NCBI GenBank assembly: GCA_001870995.2
Contig: MLAV02000001.1
Coordinates: 248,001-312,000, forward strand
Source of the DNA: Chitinophaga sp. CB10
GTDB lineage: Bacteria > Bacteroidota > Bacteroidia > Chitinophagales > Chitinophagaceae
Direction: 5' to 3'
DNA length: 64,000 nucleotides
The notes beneath the pieces were generated by a model. It saw only the letters and a program-made list of their open reading frames with translations, ran no database searches and was not told the DNA's origin. Shown here in pieces: positions 8,776-18,463 of this stretch; position 1 is the stretch's first letter; every line of letters begins with the position of its first letter. Made by a program: the position numbers and the translations under genes.

Positions 8776-9369
8776 ATGAGATATCGTGACGAGAATAAAG
8801 TTCAGAATATCAAAGCCCGGGCGATAGAAATGATTGCCAATGAAGGGCTGGAAAATTTCGGCATTAATCGTTTGGCTAAGGCGGCGGGCGTTTCCCCTGC
8901 TACCATCTATATCTATTACAAGGATAAAGACGATCTCATTTCCACGATTGTGAAGGAGGAAGTAGAGAAGTGGGTGGAATATTTATTCAGGGGATTTTCC
9001 CCTGACATGAGCTTTGAAGAAGGCTTGTGGGTGCAATGGAAGAACCGTTCCGAGCATGCGCTGAAGCACAAGGAGCTGAACCTGTTCATGGAAAAGATCC
9101 GGAATACCGCTTTTGGAGAGCGTTTATTGCATGGGATGTCGGAGGAGATGCGCAAGCATATGGGCAGCTTTTTGCAGCATGCCCGGGATAACGGGGAGAT
9201 AGAAGAGGTGCAGCTGGAAGTGTACTGGGCGGTAGCTTTTGCGCCGTTGTACACCCTGATACGGTTTCACCAGGAAGGTAAAAGTATCGGCGGGCGCTCC
9301 TTTACTTTTTCGCAGGAGGTGATGCGCCAGACCTTTGAGCGGGTGATTAAAGCTTTAAAAAAGTCATAA
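8776..9369 (+). CDS. TetR/AcrR-family transcriptional regulator
   Basis: A DNA-binding repressor of about 197 residues. The helix-turn-helix lies near the N-terminus (INRLAKAAGVSPATIYIYYK), followed by an all-helical ligand-binding domain. An ATG at 8755 would add seven residues (MLTYFCA), but it lies inside the operator and ahead of the -7 box, so 8776 (MRYRDENK) is chosen. The next gene, an MFS pump 32 bp downstream on the same strand, is the probable target: TetR proteins next to efflux pumps usually sense the exported compound. The palindrome upstream suggests autoregulation of the pair. Confidence 0.88.
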   Translation: MRYRDENKVQNIKARAIEMIANEGLENFGINRLAKAAGVSPATIYIYYKDKDDLISTIVKEEVEKWVEYLFRGFSPDMSFEEGLWVQWKNRSEHALKHKELNLFMEKIRNTAFGERLLHGMSEEMRKHMGSFLQHARDNGEIEEVQLEVYWAVAFAPLYTLIRFHQEGKSIGGRSFTFSQEVMRQTFERVIKALKKS

Positions 9370-9401
9370 GTTTTTAGCTCCATATATACATAGTAATTTT
9401 T

Positions 9402-10661
9402 ATGAAAACACAACAATCGTTTAGCCCTCAACAGAAGCTGGTCGTGGTGATGCTGGCACTCACGCAGTTTACTGTTATTCTCGATTTCATGGTGATGTCG
9501 CCCCTGGGTGATATGCTGATGAAGTCTATGAAAATTTCGCCTGATCACTTTGGCATCGTGGTGGCTGCCTATGCTTTCAGCGCGGGCATCTCCGGTTTGC
9601 TGACCGCAGGATTTGCGGATAAGTATGACCGTAAGAAGCTGCTCATTTTCTTTTATGCAGGATTTATTGCAGGTACGCTCTGCTGCGGCCTGGCGCAGAC
9701 CTACGCTATGCTGGTTGCCGCCAGGATCGTCACCGGTATTTTTGGCGGTGTGATCGGCAGCGTGTCCATGGCTATTATCACCGATTTATTTCCACTTGAA
9801 ATGCGTGGCCGCGTGATGGGCTTCATGCAGATGGGCTTTGGCGCCAGCCAGGTGCTGGGGATTCCTATCAGCCTGTACATCGCGAACCACTGGGGCTGGG
9901 AAGCGCCGTTTTTCATGGTGGTGATACTGGCGGGCCTGGTGCTGGCGATGATCGTGATGCGCCTGCCGGCGGTTACCGCTCACCTGGCGCTGCAATCGGA
10001 TAAAAGCCCGGTACAGCACCTGCTGCATACTTTCAACAAGCGTAATTACCGGATTGCTTTTCTGGCAACGGCGCTGTTATCAGTAGGCGGATTTATGATG
10101 ATGCCTTTCGGTTCAGCGTTTGCGATCAACAACCTGCATGTTACCGCCGGCCAGTTACCGGTGCTGTTCACCTTTGCGGGTTGCGTATCGCTGATCTCCG
10201 TGCCGCTGATCGGTAAGCTGAGTGATAAGATTGACAAGTTTGCGCTCTTCAGCATCGCATCCCTTTACACGATGGTGATGGTGGTGGTTTACACCAACCT
10301 CGGCCCGAGTCCTTTCTGGCTGATCATCCTGCTCAACGTGTTGATGCTGGTAGGCATTCTTTCCAGGATGGTTCCGGCAACGGCGCTGATTTCAGCCGTG
10401 CCGCAGATGCAGGACAGGGGCGCTTTTATGAGCATCAACTCCTCCCTGCAGTCCATCGCCGGCGGGCTGGCAGCCGTGCTGGCAGGCCGTATCGTTACGC
10501 AGCGGGATAATTTTAGTCCGCTCGAACATTACGACACCGTAGGCTGGGTGGTAGTAGGCTTCAGCATGATCGGCATCTTCCTGTTGGGACGTGTTTCGAA
10601 GATGATCAAAACTAAAAATACAGCCGTGCAGGAACCGGAGCTTACACCACAGGCTTCCTGA
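9402..10661 (+). CDS. MFS transporter (DHA1-like efflux pump)
   Basis: A 419-residue inner-membrane proton-coupled transporter with twelve hydrophobic helices. The cytoplasmic loop 2-3 carries GFADKYDRKKLLIF (motif A), and RVMGFMQMGFGASQVLGIPI corresponds to the motif C region diagnostic of antiporters. It most likely exports a drug or metabolite under control of the TetR regulator encoded 32 bp upstream, with which it forms an operon. A long hydrophilic loop (about residues 195-215) separates the two six-helix halves. Transcription ends at the strong hairpin 10691-10720. The substrate is unknown. Confidence 0.88.
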   Translation: MKTQQSFSPQQKLVVVMLALTQFTVILDFMVMSPLGDMLMKSMKISPDHFGIVVAAYAFSAGISGLLTAGFADKYDRKKLLIFFYAGFIAGTLCCGLAQTYAMLVAARIVTGIFGGVIGSVSMAIITDLFPLEMRGRVMGFMQMGFGASQVLGIPISLYIANHWGWEAPFFMVVILAGLVLAMIVMRLPAVTAHLALQSDKSPVQHLLHTFNKRNYRIAFLATALLSVGGFMMMPFGSAFAINNLHVTAGQLPVLFTFAGCVSLISVPLIGKLSDKIDKFALFSIASLYTMVMVVVYTNLGPSPFWLIILLNVLMLVGILSRMVPATALISAVPQMQDRGAFMSINSSLQSIAGGLAAVLAGRIVTQRDNFSPLEHYDTVGWVVVGFSMIGIFLLGRVSKMIKTKNTAVQEPELTPQAS

Positions 10662-10690
10662 GTTCCGCAGGGTTAACATTTCGGGCACCG

Positions 10691-10729
10691 CCGGCCGTGC
10701 AGCGTTATGCTGCCGGCCGGTGTTTTTTT
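10691..10729 (+). terminator. Rho-independent terminator of the TetR-MFS operon
   Basis: Stem CCGGCCG (10691-10697), bulged T, GCAGC (10699-10703), loop GTTAT, GCTGC (10709-10713), CGGCCGG (10714-10720), then TGTTTTTTT. An in-frame GTG at 10697 inside this hairpin would extend the sigma-factor gene, which is why that start is rejected. Confidence 0.9.
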
Positions 10730-10786
10730 AGGGCTATAATTTCTTTCCTTTTTTTGCTATTTTTAGCCCCGATACAGAACGCAGCA

Positions 10787-11383
10787 TTGGAGGACGCCGT
10801 AATAAATAATGACAACAGCCTGTTGCTACGCATTGCAGCAGGAGATGAAACTGCCTTTCGTGAATTTTTTCACGAGTACAGTAATAATATATATACCGTT
10901 GCCTTCATGCTGACCAAATCCGCCGAGATGGCGGAGGATATGGTACAGGAAATCTTTCTCAAACTATGGCTCAACCGGGCCGCCCTGGCTGAAGTGAACA
11001 ATATACGCAGCTACATCTTCATTCACGCGCGTAATCACATCTTTAATGAATTAAGGAAGAAGGCGGACAAGCAGGCGTTTACGGACGAGCTGCTGGATTA
11101 TTTTGCCGAAGTGCGGGACACGCCTGAAAACGCCCTGCTGCAAAAGGAAAGCCGGCAATTGCTGCAGCAGGCTATCCTGCAGTTGCCTGCCCAGCAGCAG
11201 CTGGTGTACAGGATGAGTCGCGACGAAAATTTAACCCAGGAGGAAATAGCGGCGCGGCTGGGCATCAGCAGGCACACCGTCCGCAACCACATGGCCCAGG
11301 CGCTGCAAAATATCAAACATTTCCTCGAAACCAATGCCAACGGGCTTTTGCTCCTGAGTTGTATCGCTGAGTTGCTGTCCTGA
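10787..11383 (+). CDS. ECF-type RNA polymerase sigma factor (Bacteroidota group, FecI-like)
   Basis: A sigma-70 factor of about 198 residues. Region 2 contains YTVAFMLTKSAEMAEDMVQEIFLKLW (split across helices), and region 4 ends in the HTH NLTQEEIAARLGISRHTVRN. It directs polymerase to specific promoters once released from an anti-sigma factor. The FecR gene follows at 11489, and an STN-bearing SusC gene after that, the standard surface-signalling order. The start is set at the TTG at 10787 (LEDAVINNDNSLLLRIAAGDE). The longer reading from a GTG at 10697 begins inside a terminator and adds an implausible hydrophobic leader. No ATG is available in frame before the conserved core. Confidence 0.88.
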   Translation: MEDAVINNDNSLLLRIAAGDETAFREFFHEYSNNIYTVAFMLTKSAEMAEDMVQEIFLKLWLNRAALAEVNNIRSYIFIHARNHIFNELRKKADKQAFTDELLDYFAEVRDTPENALLQKESRQLLQQAILQLPAQQQLVYRMSRDENLTQEEIAARLGISRHTVRNHMAQALQNIKHFLETNANGLLLLSCIAELLS

Positions 11384-11488
11384 AAAAAAAGTTAAAAATT
11401 TTTTAACGCTGACTAGTATTCCCTGTTTCAAAATGTGTCTTTATAAATACGCGCGGGTAAAGAGGACCTGTTGCGGTGTAATTGTAGT

Positions 11489-12628
11489 ATGCTGAACCGA
11501 AAGAAAGAATTGCTGGAAGGACTGGCGGATAACACGCTGACGGCCGCCGGGCTGGCGGAATTAATGCAGGGTATCCGTGCAGGCGATCCTGAAATGGCGG
11601 AAGCGATAGGGGAGCTGCTGGCCGATGGCGAGCGCACCGGGTTGCTGACACCGGAGCGGGAACAGTGGCTGTTTGATAAAGTAATGTCCAGGGCAAAGCA
11701 GGCGGATAAGCGGGTACGGTGGTTACCGGCATACTCCTGGCGTGTAGCCGCCGCCGTTACGTTGCTCCTGGCCGGCAGCGGCATTTATTCTTCTCTCCAA
11801 AAACAAAAAAAACAACATACCCTGGCAATGGAACAGCGCCGGCCCGCGGGCAACAAAGCCGTGCTGACCCTGGCCAACGGGCGCCAGGTGGAGTTAGACA
11901 GCGCCGGCAATCAGCAGCTCCAGGAAGGAAGCGCGCAAATTCAGCAGCAGCACGGGGAACTGAAATATGCATCCAATGGTACGGCCGCTGAAGGGGCGTA
12001 CAACCAGTTGTCCACTCCCCGGGGCGGACAGTTTGTACTCCAACTCCCGGATGGCTCCAAAGTATGGCTGAACGCGGCTTCCAGCATCAGGTACCCTGTG
12101 GCCTTCGGGCAGGAAAGAGTGGTCAGCATTACCGGGGAGGTATATTTCGACATCCGGCAGGATGCGGCCAAACCCTTTATTGTAAACACTTCCCGCTCAT
12201 CGATACAGGTGCTGGGCACAGCCTTCAATATCATGGATTACGCGGATGAAACGCAGCAGCAAACAACGCTGGTGAGCGGCGCCGTGAAAGTGATGGCAGG
12301 GAAGGAAGCCGTAGTGCTGAAGCCCGGGAAAATGGCCGTGGTAAAGGAAAGCGGCATCTCCGTGACGAACGTGGATACCGGCAGTGTTGCAGGGTGGAGG
12401 ACGGGAGAGATCAACGTGCAGGGGCAGGATATGGCGGCCGTGTTGCGACAAATATCCCGCCTGTATAATGTGGACATCATTGTGCAGGGCAAGCTGCCGC
12501 CGGATAAGTTAGGATATATAACAGATAAGCATACGCCCCTTGCCACCATGCTGGAATTACTGCATGAGCACGGGTTACAGACGAAAATCGACGGATCGGC
12601 CATTATTGTAACAAGTAAGCAACCATAA
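11489..12628 (+). CDS. FecR-family anti-sigma factor
   Basis: A 379-residue inner-membrane signal transducer. Its cytoplasmic N-terminal part (about 1-80) binds the ECF sigma factor, one membrane helix follows (about 84-98, VAAAVTLLLAGSGIY), and a periplasmic FecR domain (about 165-270, GSKVWLNAASSIRYPV...ITGEVYFDI) leads to a C-terminal DUF4974-like region (NVQGQDMAAVLRQISRLYNVDI). It relays occupancy of the outer-membrane SusC receptor to the sigma factor encoded 105 bp upstream. The ATG at 11489 is chosen over an in-frame TTG six codons earlier. The short gap to the sigma gene contains an AT-rich inverted repeat. Confidence 0.92.
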   Translation: MLNRKKELLEGLADNTLTAAGLAELMQGIRAGDPEMAEAIGELLADGERTGLLTPEREQWLFDKVMSRAKQADKRVRWLPAYSWRVAAAVTLLLAGSGIYSSLQKQKKQHTLAMEQRRPAGNKAVLTLANGRQVELDSAGNQQLQEGSAQIQQQHGELKYASNGTAAEGAYNQLSTPRGGQFVLQLPDGSKVWLNAASSIRYPVAFGQERVVSITGEVYFDIRQDAAKPFIVNTSRSSIQVLGTAFNIMDYADETQQQTTLVSGAVKVMAGKEAVVLKPGKMAVVKESGISVTNVDTGSVAGWRTGEINVQGQDMAAVLRQISRLYNVDIIVQGKLPPDKLGYITDKHTPLATMLELLHEHGLQTKIDGSAIIVTSKQP

Positions 12629-12802
12629 ACGATCAATAGTACAATGTTTCAACCGTAGTGCGAACAGTGAACAATTAACACTGCCTTCATTCATTCATGC
12701 CCAAATATTGATGCCAGGTAAGTCAGCCTTCGTAACAAGGCCGGGGGATTGCTTTGCCGCTATTATTACCAACTATAGATCAAAAACCAACCATTGATTC
12801 AA

Positions 12803-15800
12803 ATGTCATCATCAACCAAATTGCTGATTAGAATGAGAATTACTGCAATGCTGATCCTGGTAGCTACCTTGCAGGTCAGCGCCAATGCCTATGCGCAGCG
12901 GATCAACCTACATGTGCGGAACATGGCTTTGCAAAAGGTGTTTGTTCAGCTCAGGCAGCAAACAGGGTTTACCTTTTTCTGGGACCAGGAACAGCTGGAC
13001 CAGGCAAGGCCGGTAACCGTGGATGTGCAAAACGCTTCCCTGAAAGAGGCGATGGACCAGTGTTTAAAGGGATCGTCGCTAACCTTTGAAATCAGGGAAA
13101 GCAGCAAAACCGTTTTTGTAAAGGCGAAATCGGAAGGGGATAAAGACCTCGCCGTTACGCCGCCGGAAACGATCACCGTGCGCGGGCGCATCACAGATCC
13201 TGACGGTAACCCGCTGGTTGGCGCCACTGTAATGATACAGGGCGCCAACCGCGGCGCCGCCGTAGACGCCTCGGGCAACTATACGCTCACGGGCGTGCCG
13301 GCGGATGGCGTGCTGCTCTTCCGGCTGGTAGGCTATGAGCCGCAGACGGTGAAAGTGAACCGCCGCACGGAAATCAACGTACGCATGGTAGTGGCTTCCC
13401 AAAAAATGAATGAAGTGGTAGTGACCACCGGTATCTTCACCCGTAAGAAGGAAAGCTTTACCGGCGCTTACTCTGTGTACACCGGCGAACAGCTGAAGAC
13501 CACCGGCAACCAGAACATCATCCAGAGCTTACGCTCCCTGGACCCTTCCATGCTGGTGCTGGAAAACAACCTGGCGGGCTCCAATCCCAACGTGATGCCG
13601 AACCTGGCTATCCAGGGCAAAACCAGCCTGATAGGGCAGACGGACGCTTTGCAAAATGATCCGAACCAGCCGCTGTTTATCCTGGATGGTTTTGAATCTG
13701 ACCTGGTGACCATCATGGGACTGGATATCAACCGCGTGGCCTCCATCACGATCCTGAAAGATGCCGCGTCTACTGCCATCTATGGCTCAAAAGCCGCTAA
13801 CGGCGTGGTGGTAGTGGAAACGAAGGTGCCGAAGAACGGCGCGATGAGTTTATCGTTTAATGCGGACTACACAGCATCCATGCCGGACCTGCGGGATTAC
13901 AATATGATGAATGCCGCGCAGGTACTGGAATACCAGCGGCTGGCAGGAGTGTACACCACCAATACCGGCGGGCTGCCCAAGCAGGCGGACTTCGACTCCG
14001 TTTACAACTCCCGCCTGAACCGCGTGCTGCGTGGCGTAAATACTTACTGGATGGGCGAACCGCTGACCTCCGTTGCGCTAGCGCAGAACTATTCCATCTA
14101 TGCGGACGGCGGTGAAGGGAAATTCCGCTATGGCCTGGGTATGAAATACGGCAAAGTAGAAGGGGTGATGAAAGGCTCCGGCAGAAATATCGGTAACGGT
14201 AATATTGACCTCATCTATCGTTCGGGGAAATTTTCCTTTACGAACAAATTCATGCTGTCCGGCTTCAAAGCGACGGAATCCCCCTATGGCTCCTTTGAAA
14301 CGTATGTGAGCGCCCTGCCTTACTATGAAAAAAATTATACGCAGCGTTACCTCGATTCCTCCATTATGAGCTCGGGATTGATGGTACGTACCAGCAACCC
14401 GCTGTATCAGCTGCAACTGCCGAATACCAATACCAGCAATGAAATACAGCTCTCTAACCGGTTTGGGGCCATTTACCAGCCTACCAACAATCTGCGCGTG
14501 GAGGCAAGGGTGGCCGTTACCCAACGCAACGGGGAAACGGAGTTATTGCGCTCGCCCAACAACACGGAGTACGACAATGTGAAGTTTGATCAGAAAGGCC
14601 GCTACGTGCACGGCAGAACGAAAGGATTTTCCTATGAAGCATTTTTACAGGGGAGCTATGGCGTGGTGCTGAACGGCAAGCATGAAATCAACGTGGTGCC
14701 GGGTTTTACCCTGCTGGATAACTCCGCTACTTCCGACAGCTATACGGCTGTGGGCTTTCCGCAGGCGACGGTGATGAACCCCGCCTTTGGTACCGGTTAC
14801 CTGGAAGGCGGCACGCCAGGCTACCGCAAGGCGGCCACGCGCAGCGCCAGCGGATTTTTCAACGCCCACTACGGGTACGACCGCCGGTACATGGCAGATG
14901 CCACTATCCGTAAGGACGGCTCCTCCGTATTTGGCTCCAACAGGCGCTTTACCAACACCTGGACGCTTAGCATGGCCTGGAACGTACACAACGAAAAATG
15001 GTTCCGCCGCGGCCAGCTGCTCAACTACTTCCAGGTGCATGGAAGCGTGGGCAATCCCGGCAACCAGGGCTTTGGCAGCTACAATACCTTCACCACGATG
15101 ACGTATATCCCGGGTATGATCAACGAACGCGGGAACGGCGTGCTGGTGGACATCTGGGGCAACCCGGACCTGGCGTGGCAAAAGACGCTGAATAAAACGG
15201 CAGGCGTGGAAGCGCGTATGTTTAAAGACAGGCTGGCATTCACCGTGAACGTATTCCACAAGTTCACCGATCCGCTGGTGGTATCCTTGCCCAGCGCGCC
15301 TTCCGTGGGTAACGGCAGCCAGATGATCAATATCGGTAACATGACGGCTACAGGTTTTGACGCGATTGTAAGAGCCACCGTGATCAACATGCCGAAGGAG
15401 CGCTTCTACTGGCGTATCAATGCCAGCGCTACCAAAGTGAAATCCGTTTACGGCGGATTGGGCAACAAGCTGAACGTGCTGAATAAGAATAATGAAACAG
15501 GCAATACCGGCATCACTGATGAATCAGCCCAGATGAACCAGCTGCTGACGCGCTATTACGACGGCGCGAGCCCGGATGATATTTGGGCGGTGCGTTCCCT
15601 CGGTATCGACCCGGCGACAGGCAAGGAAGTGTTCCTCACTAAAAACGGCGAGCGCACCTTCACCTACAATGCCGGCGATGTGGTGAACATCGGCAACAAG
15701 CAACCGGATTTGCAGGGCGTGATCGGCACTTCCGTGCAGTATAAAGGCTTTGTGGCCACGGTGAACCTGCGTTATACCCTCAACGCGTACCAGATGAATA

Positions 15801-16168
15801 CGGCGCTGTACAATAAAGTGGAGAATATCAGTTTGGGTACCGTGTACGTGGAAAATATGGATCTGCGCGCACTGACGGACCGCTGGAAGCAACCGGGGGA
15901 CGTGGCACAGTTCAAGGCTATCAGTCAAACCGCGAGCGTGCCTATCAGTTCCAGGTTTGTGCAAAAGGAAAGTACGCTGAGCGGCGAGTCCATTTCCCTG
16001 AGTTACGACATGCAGGGCTCGCCCTGGCTGCAATATGCGCGCCTAAAGGGTTTGCGGATGACGGGTTATCTGAACGACATCTTCCGGTTGTCTACCATAC
16101 AGCGTGAGCGCGGTATTACCTACCCTTATGCGCGGACAGTTTCGTTTTCATTAAGTGCTACTTTCTAA
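12803..16168 (+). CDS. SusC/RagA TonB-dependent receptor with N-terminal STN signalling domain
   Basis: A 1121-residue outer-membrane importer. After a signal peptide ending ANAYAQ it has an STN domain (about residues 35-105, NMALQKVFVQLRQQTGFTFFW), a CarboxypepD_reg-like domain (about 125-205, VRGRITDPDGNPLVGATVMI), a plug (about 215-340, with ILDGFESD and ILKDAASTAIYGSKAANGVV) and a beta barrel to the terminal Phe. The STN domain fits control through the FecR/ECF pair just upstream. SusC proteins form a lidded pore with a SusD lipoprotein, encoded next. The usual VVVGYGTQ signature is replaced by VVVTTGIFTRKKESFTGA, marking a divergent subfamily. The ATG at 12803 is preferred to an in-frame TTG at 12794. 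Substrate unknown. Confidence 0.93.
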   Translation: MSSSTKLLIRMRITAMLILVATLQVSANAYAQRINLHVRNMALQKVFVQLRQQTGFTFFWDQEQLDQARPVTVDVQNASLKEAMDQCLKGSSLTFEIRESSKTVFVKAKSEGDKDLAVTPPETITVRGRITDPDGNPLVGATVMIQGANRGAAVDASGNYTLTGVPADGVLLFRLVGYEPQTVKVNRRTEINVRMVVASQKMNEVVVTTGIFTRKKESFTGAYSVYTGEQLKTTGNQNIIQSLRSLDPSMLVLENNLAGSNPNVMPNLAIQGKTSLIGQTDALQNDPNQPLFILDGFESDLVTIMGLDINRVASITILKDAASTAIYGSKAANGVVVVETKVPKNGAMSLSFNADYTASMPDLRDYNMMNAAQVLEYQRLAGVYTTNTGGLPKQADFDSVYNSRLNRVLRGVNTYWMGEPLTSVALAQNYSIYADGGEGKFRYGLGMKYGKVEGVMKGSGRNIGNGNIDLIYRSGKFSFTNKFMLSGFKATESPYGSFETYVSALPYYEKNYTQRYLDSSIMSSGLMVRTSNPLYQLQLPNTNTSNEIQLSNRFGAIYQPTNNLRVEARVAVTQRNGETELLRSPNNTEYDNVKFDQKGRYVHGRTKGFSYEAFLQGSYGVVLNGKHEINVVPGFTLLDNSATSDSYTAVGFPQATVMNPAFGTGYLEGGTPGYRKAATRSASGFFNAHYGYDRRYMADATIRKDGSSVFGSNRRFTNTWTLSMAWNVHNEKWFRRGQLLNYFQVHGSVGNPGNQGFGSYNTFTTMTYIPGMINERGNGVLVDIWGNPDLAWQKTLNKTAGVEARMFKDRLAFTVNVFHKFTDPLVVSLPSAPSVGNGSQMINIGNMTATGFDAIVRATVINMPKERFYWRINASATKVKSVYGGLGNKLNVLNKNNETGNTGITDESAQMNQLLTRYYDGASPDDIWAVRSLGIDPATGKEVFLTKNGERTFTYNAGDVVNIGNKQPDLQGVIGTSVQYKGFVATVNLRYTLNAYQMNTALYNKVENISLGTVYVENMDLRALTDRWKQPGDVAQFKAISQTASVPISSRFVQKESTLSGESISLSYDMQGSPWLQYARLKGLRMTGYLNDIFRLSTIQRERGITYPYARTVSFSLSATF

Positions 16169-16178
16169 TTTTAAAATT

Positions 16179-17549
16179 ATGATCAGAAGATATATCAACT
16201 GTTTGATGCTGGGCGCAATGGTAGTGATAGCGGGCGCCTGCAACAAATACCTGGATGTAAAGCCGGATACAAGTATCCTGGAATCGGACGCCTACAATAC
16301 CCAGCAGGGATTTGAATCCCACCTGAACGGGGTGTACCTGGCGCTGGCCCAGAAACAGATGTACGGCGGTATGATAAACATGGTAGCGCCGGAGCTGCTG
16401 GCCCAGCGTTACATGCAATCCAATGTGAGCGGCTCCCTGCAGATGTCGTACAAGCCGGTGGCGGATTTGAACTATGGCGACAAGGTGACCAAGGATATGT
16501 TCGCCGGCATATGGGCGAGCGCCTATACGCAGATTGCGAACCTGAATAACCTGTTGCAGCAGATAGACGGGAAGAAATCCGTTTTTTCCGACAGTGCGTT
16601 TAACAAGGTGAAAGGGGAGGCGCTGGCGTTGCGCAGCTTCCTGTACTTTGACCTGCTGCGGCTCTTCGGGCCGGTGTACAGCGTAGATTCCGTGAAGGAA
16701 GCCATTCCGTATTACACCACGGTGTCCCGTAACCCTAACGGCTATATGAAAGCCAACCAGCTGATGGACAGCCTGATCCGCGATGCGGCGCAGGCCCGCA
16801 GCCTGCTGGATTCCGGCTATGCCTTCCGCAAGCCGTTCTTTAATTATTTTTCCGCGACGGCGCTGCTGGCGAGGATGACGTTGTACCGGGGCGACAAAGC
16901 AAGCGCCTATGCCTATGCCAAACAAGTGATCAACAGCATGAACGGGCGCTATGGTTTTACGCCTTACAGCAATACGGCCGCTGATCCCGCGCTGACGGGC
17001 GATGCCGTGCTGGCGTTTCAGAACACCAAGCTGATAGATACCTATAATACCTATTATTCCCCCGATGTGGCCACTACTACCAACTTCCTTTTCCCGGCGC
17101 CGCAGGTGCTGCTGAATTGCTTTGGTACGGAGGATGACCAGCGGTATAACGGCGCTATTTTTTCCAAGCCGAACAATGGCGCCAGCGCTTCCATCTGTAT
17201 TTACAAGTTTGCGAAAGGGGAGCTGATCCCTATCCTCCGCGCGTCGGAATGTTTGCTGATTGCAGCGGAAACTGCGCCGGACCCGAACGAGGGCGTCAAT
17301 TACGTCAACCAGTTGAAGAAAGCGAGGAATATTGCCGCGGTGACGCCGGTGGCGGATTTGCAGGCGCATATCGGGAAGGAATATATGCGGGAGTTTTGGC
17401 TGGAAGGCCAGCTGTTTTACTACTACAAACGCAAGCTGGTAACAACTATTCCCAATAACTACGATGCGAAGGATTTGAAGCTCACCAAAGCCAGTTACGT
17501 TGTGCCGGTTCCGGACAATGAACTTGTTATTCATCAACCAAATAACTAA
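16179..17549 (+). CDS. SusD/RagB-family nutrient-uptake lipoprotein
   Basis: A 456-residue outer-membrane lipoprotein that forms the lid of the SusC channel. The signal peptide ends at lipobox IAGAC (Cys near residue 21), followed by NKYLDVKPDTSILESDAYNTQQGFESHLNGVYLALA, the TPR-like SusD_like N-terminal region. The C-terminal RagB/SusD region ends near LTKASYVVPVPDNEL. It is shorter than typical SusD (500-600 residues), consistent with a compact subfamily paired with the divergent SusC. The ATG at 16179 gives a proper signal peptide; an earlier in-frame start at 16155 would overlap the SusC stop and lengthen the signal. It lies 10 bp after SusC, in the same operon. Confidence 0.9.
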   Translation: MIRRYINCLMLGAMVVIAGACNKYLDVKPDTSILESDAYNTQQGFESHLNGVYLALAQKQMYGGMINMVAPELLAQRYMQSNVSGSLQMSYKPVADLNYGDKVTKDMFAGIWASAYTQIANLNNLLQQIDGKKSVFSDSAFNKVKGEALALRSFLYFDLLRLFGPVYSVDSVKEAIPYYTTVSRNPNGYMKANQLMDSLIRDAAQARSLLDSGYAFRKPFFNYFSATALLARMTLYRGDKASAYAYAKQVINSMNGRYGFTPYSNTAADPALTGDAVLAFQNTKLIDTYNTYYSPDVATTTNFLFPAPQVLLNCFGTEDDQRYNGAIFSKPNNGASASICIYKFAKGELIPILRASECLLIAAETAPDPNEGVNYVNQLKKARNIAAVTPVADLQAHIGKEYMREFWLEGQLFYYYKRKLVTTIPNNYDAKDLKLTKASYVVPVPDNELVIHQPNN

Positions 17550-17558
17550 CACAGGAGT

Positions 17559-18437
17559 ATGAAAAGATATTTGACGATCCTGACGCTGCTGGCAGCGATC
17601 CCGTTTGTGTTTAACGCCTGTAAGAAGTCGGCCCTGCTGACGTTTTCAGCCTCCGGCGCCGTGTACTTCAACCAGTCGGCCATGGACTCCCTGGGGCTGT
17701 ATTACAAGCTTACCGATTCCACCATGGGCGTGTACTGGACCAGCACCAATATAGATACGGTCAGCCGTATGGACACGGTGACGGTGAACAGCGGCGGCAT
17801 CAGCGGCAGCGTGACCGAGTTTGTGCTGGCGCTGGAAGTACGGATGATGGGGCAGGTATCCCCGGCGGACCGGAAGTTTCGTTTGAAGATTGACACGGAA
17901 CATTCCACCCTGCCGGCGGACGCTTACACGCTAAACCCAGATGACTGTGTATTAAAGGCCGGGCAGGTGCGGGCATATGTGCCGCTGAAAGTAAAGCGTA
18001 TCCCGGAGCTGCTGAAACGGCCGCTGTATTTGACCGTATCGCTGGAAGGCGCGGGGGACGGGCTGGATACCTCCTATAGCGCAAGGATGGTGAACGGCGT
18101 GAGGAAGAATGTGATTACGCGGACCTATGGTATCTATGATAACATCCCTGCGCCGATGTGGTGGCGTATAGCCTATGGCGTTAACCTGCTGGGGCCGTTC
18201 AGTACCACCAAGGTGAGAGCGCTGGCGGATTATATGGGCGTGACCTTATCCTACCTGCTGACGGCCAATATTTCCGTGAGTTACCTGGATGGTATGGCCA
18301 AGCAGTTTTACTGCTACCTGAAAGCGAGGAAGGATGCCGGCAACCCGCTCATGGATAAGGATGATATTACTGGGGTGGAGTTTCCGATGGAGGCCGGGAA
18401 GAATGCGGTGAACAGCTGCCTGGTACCGGTTAATTAA
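17559..18437 (+). CDS. DUF4843-type lipoprotein
   Basis: A 292-residue lipoprotein. The signal peptide ends in FNACKK (Cys near residue 20). The mature part is beta-rich, with ALEVRMMGQVSPADRKFRLKID and a C-terminal region containing MWWRIAYGVNLLGPFSTTKV. This matches what I know of DUF4843 proteins, which sit directly after SusD in many Bacteroidota loci and are followed by a PKD-like lipoprotein, as here. Function is unproven; a surface-exposed substrate-binding accessory of the SusCD complex is a reasonable inference. It lies 9 bp after SusD. Confidence 0.75.
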   Translation: MKRYLTILTLLAAIPFVFNACKKSALLTFSASGAVYFNQSAMDSLGLYYKLTDSTMGVYWTSTNIDTVSRMDTVTVNSGGISGSVTEFVLALEVRMMGQVSPADRKFRLKIDTEHSTLPADAYTLNPDDCVLKAGQVRAYVPLKVKRIPELLKRPLYLTVSLEGAGDGLDTSYSARMVNGVRKNVITRTYGIYDNIPAPMWWRIAYGVNLLGPFSTTKVRALADYMGVTLSYLLTANISVSYLDGMAKQFYCYLKARKDAGNPLMDKDDITGVEFPMEAGKNAVNSCLVPVN

Positions 18438-18463
18438 TGCGCAATTTAAACTGAACTTTTTTT

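Noticed and set aside
16158..17552. 464-codon open frame antisense to the SusD gene
   Set aside because: The plus strand encodes a clear SusD lipoprotein with signal peptide. The antisense product has no domain and is rich in His/Arg/Gln, as expected from the shadow of a GC-rich gene.
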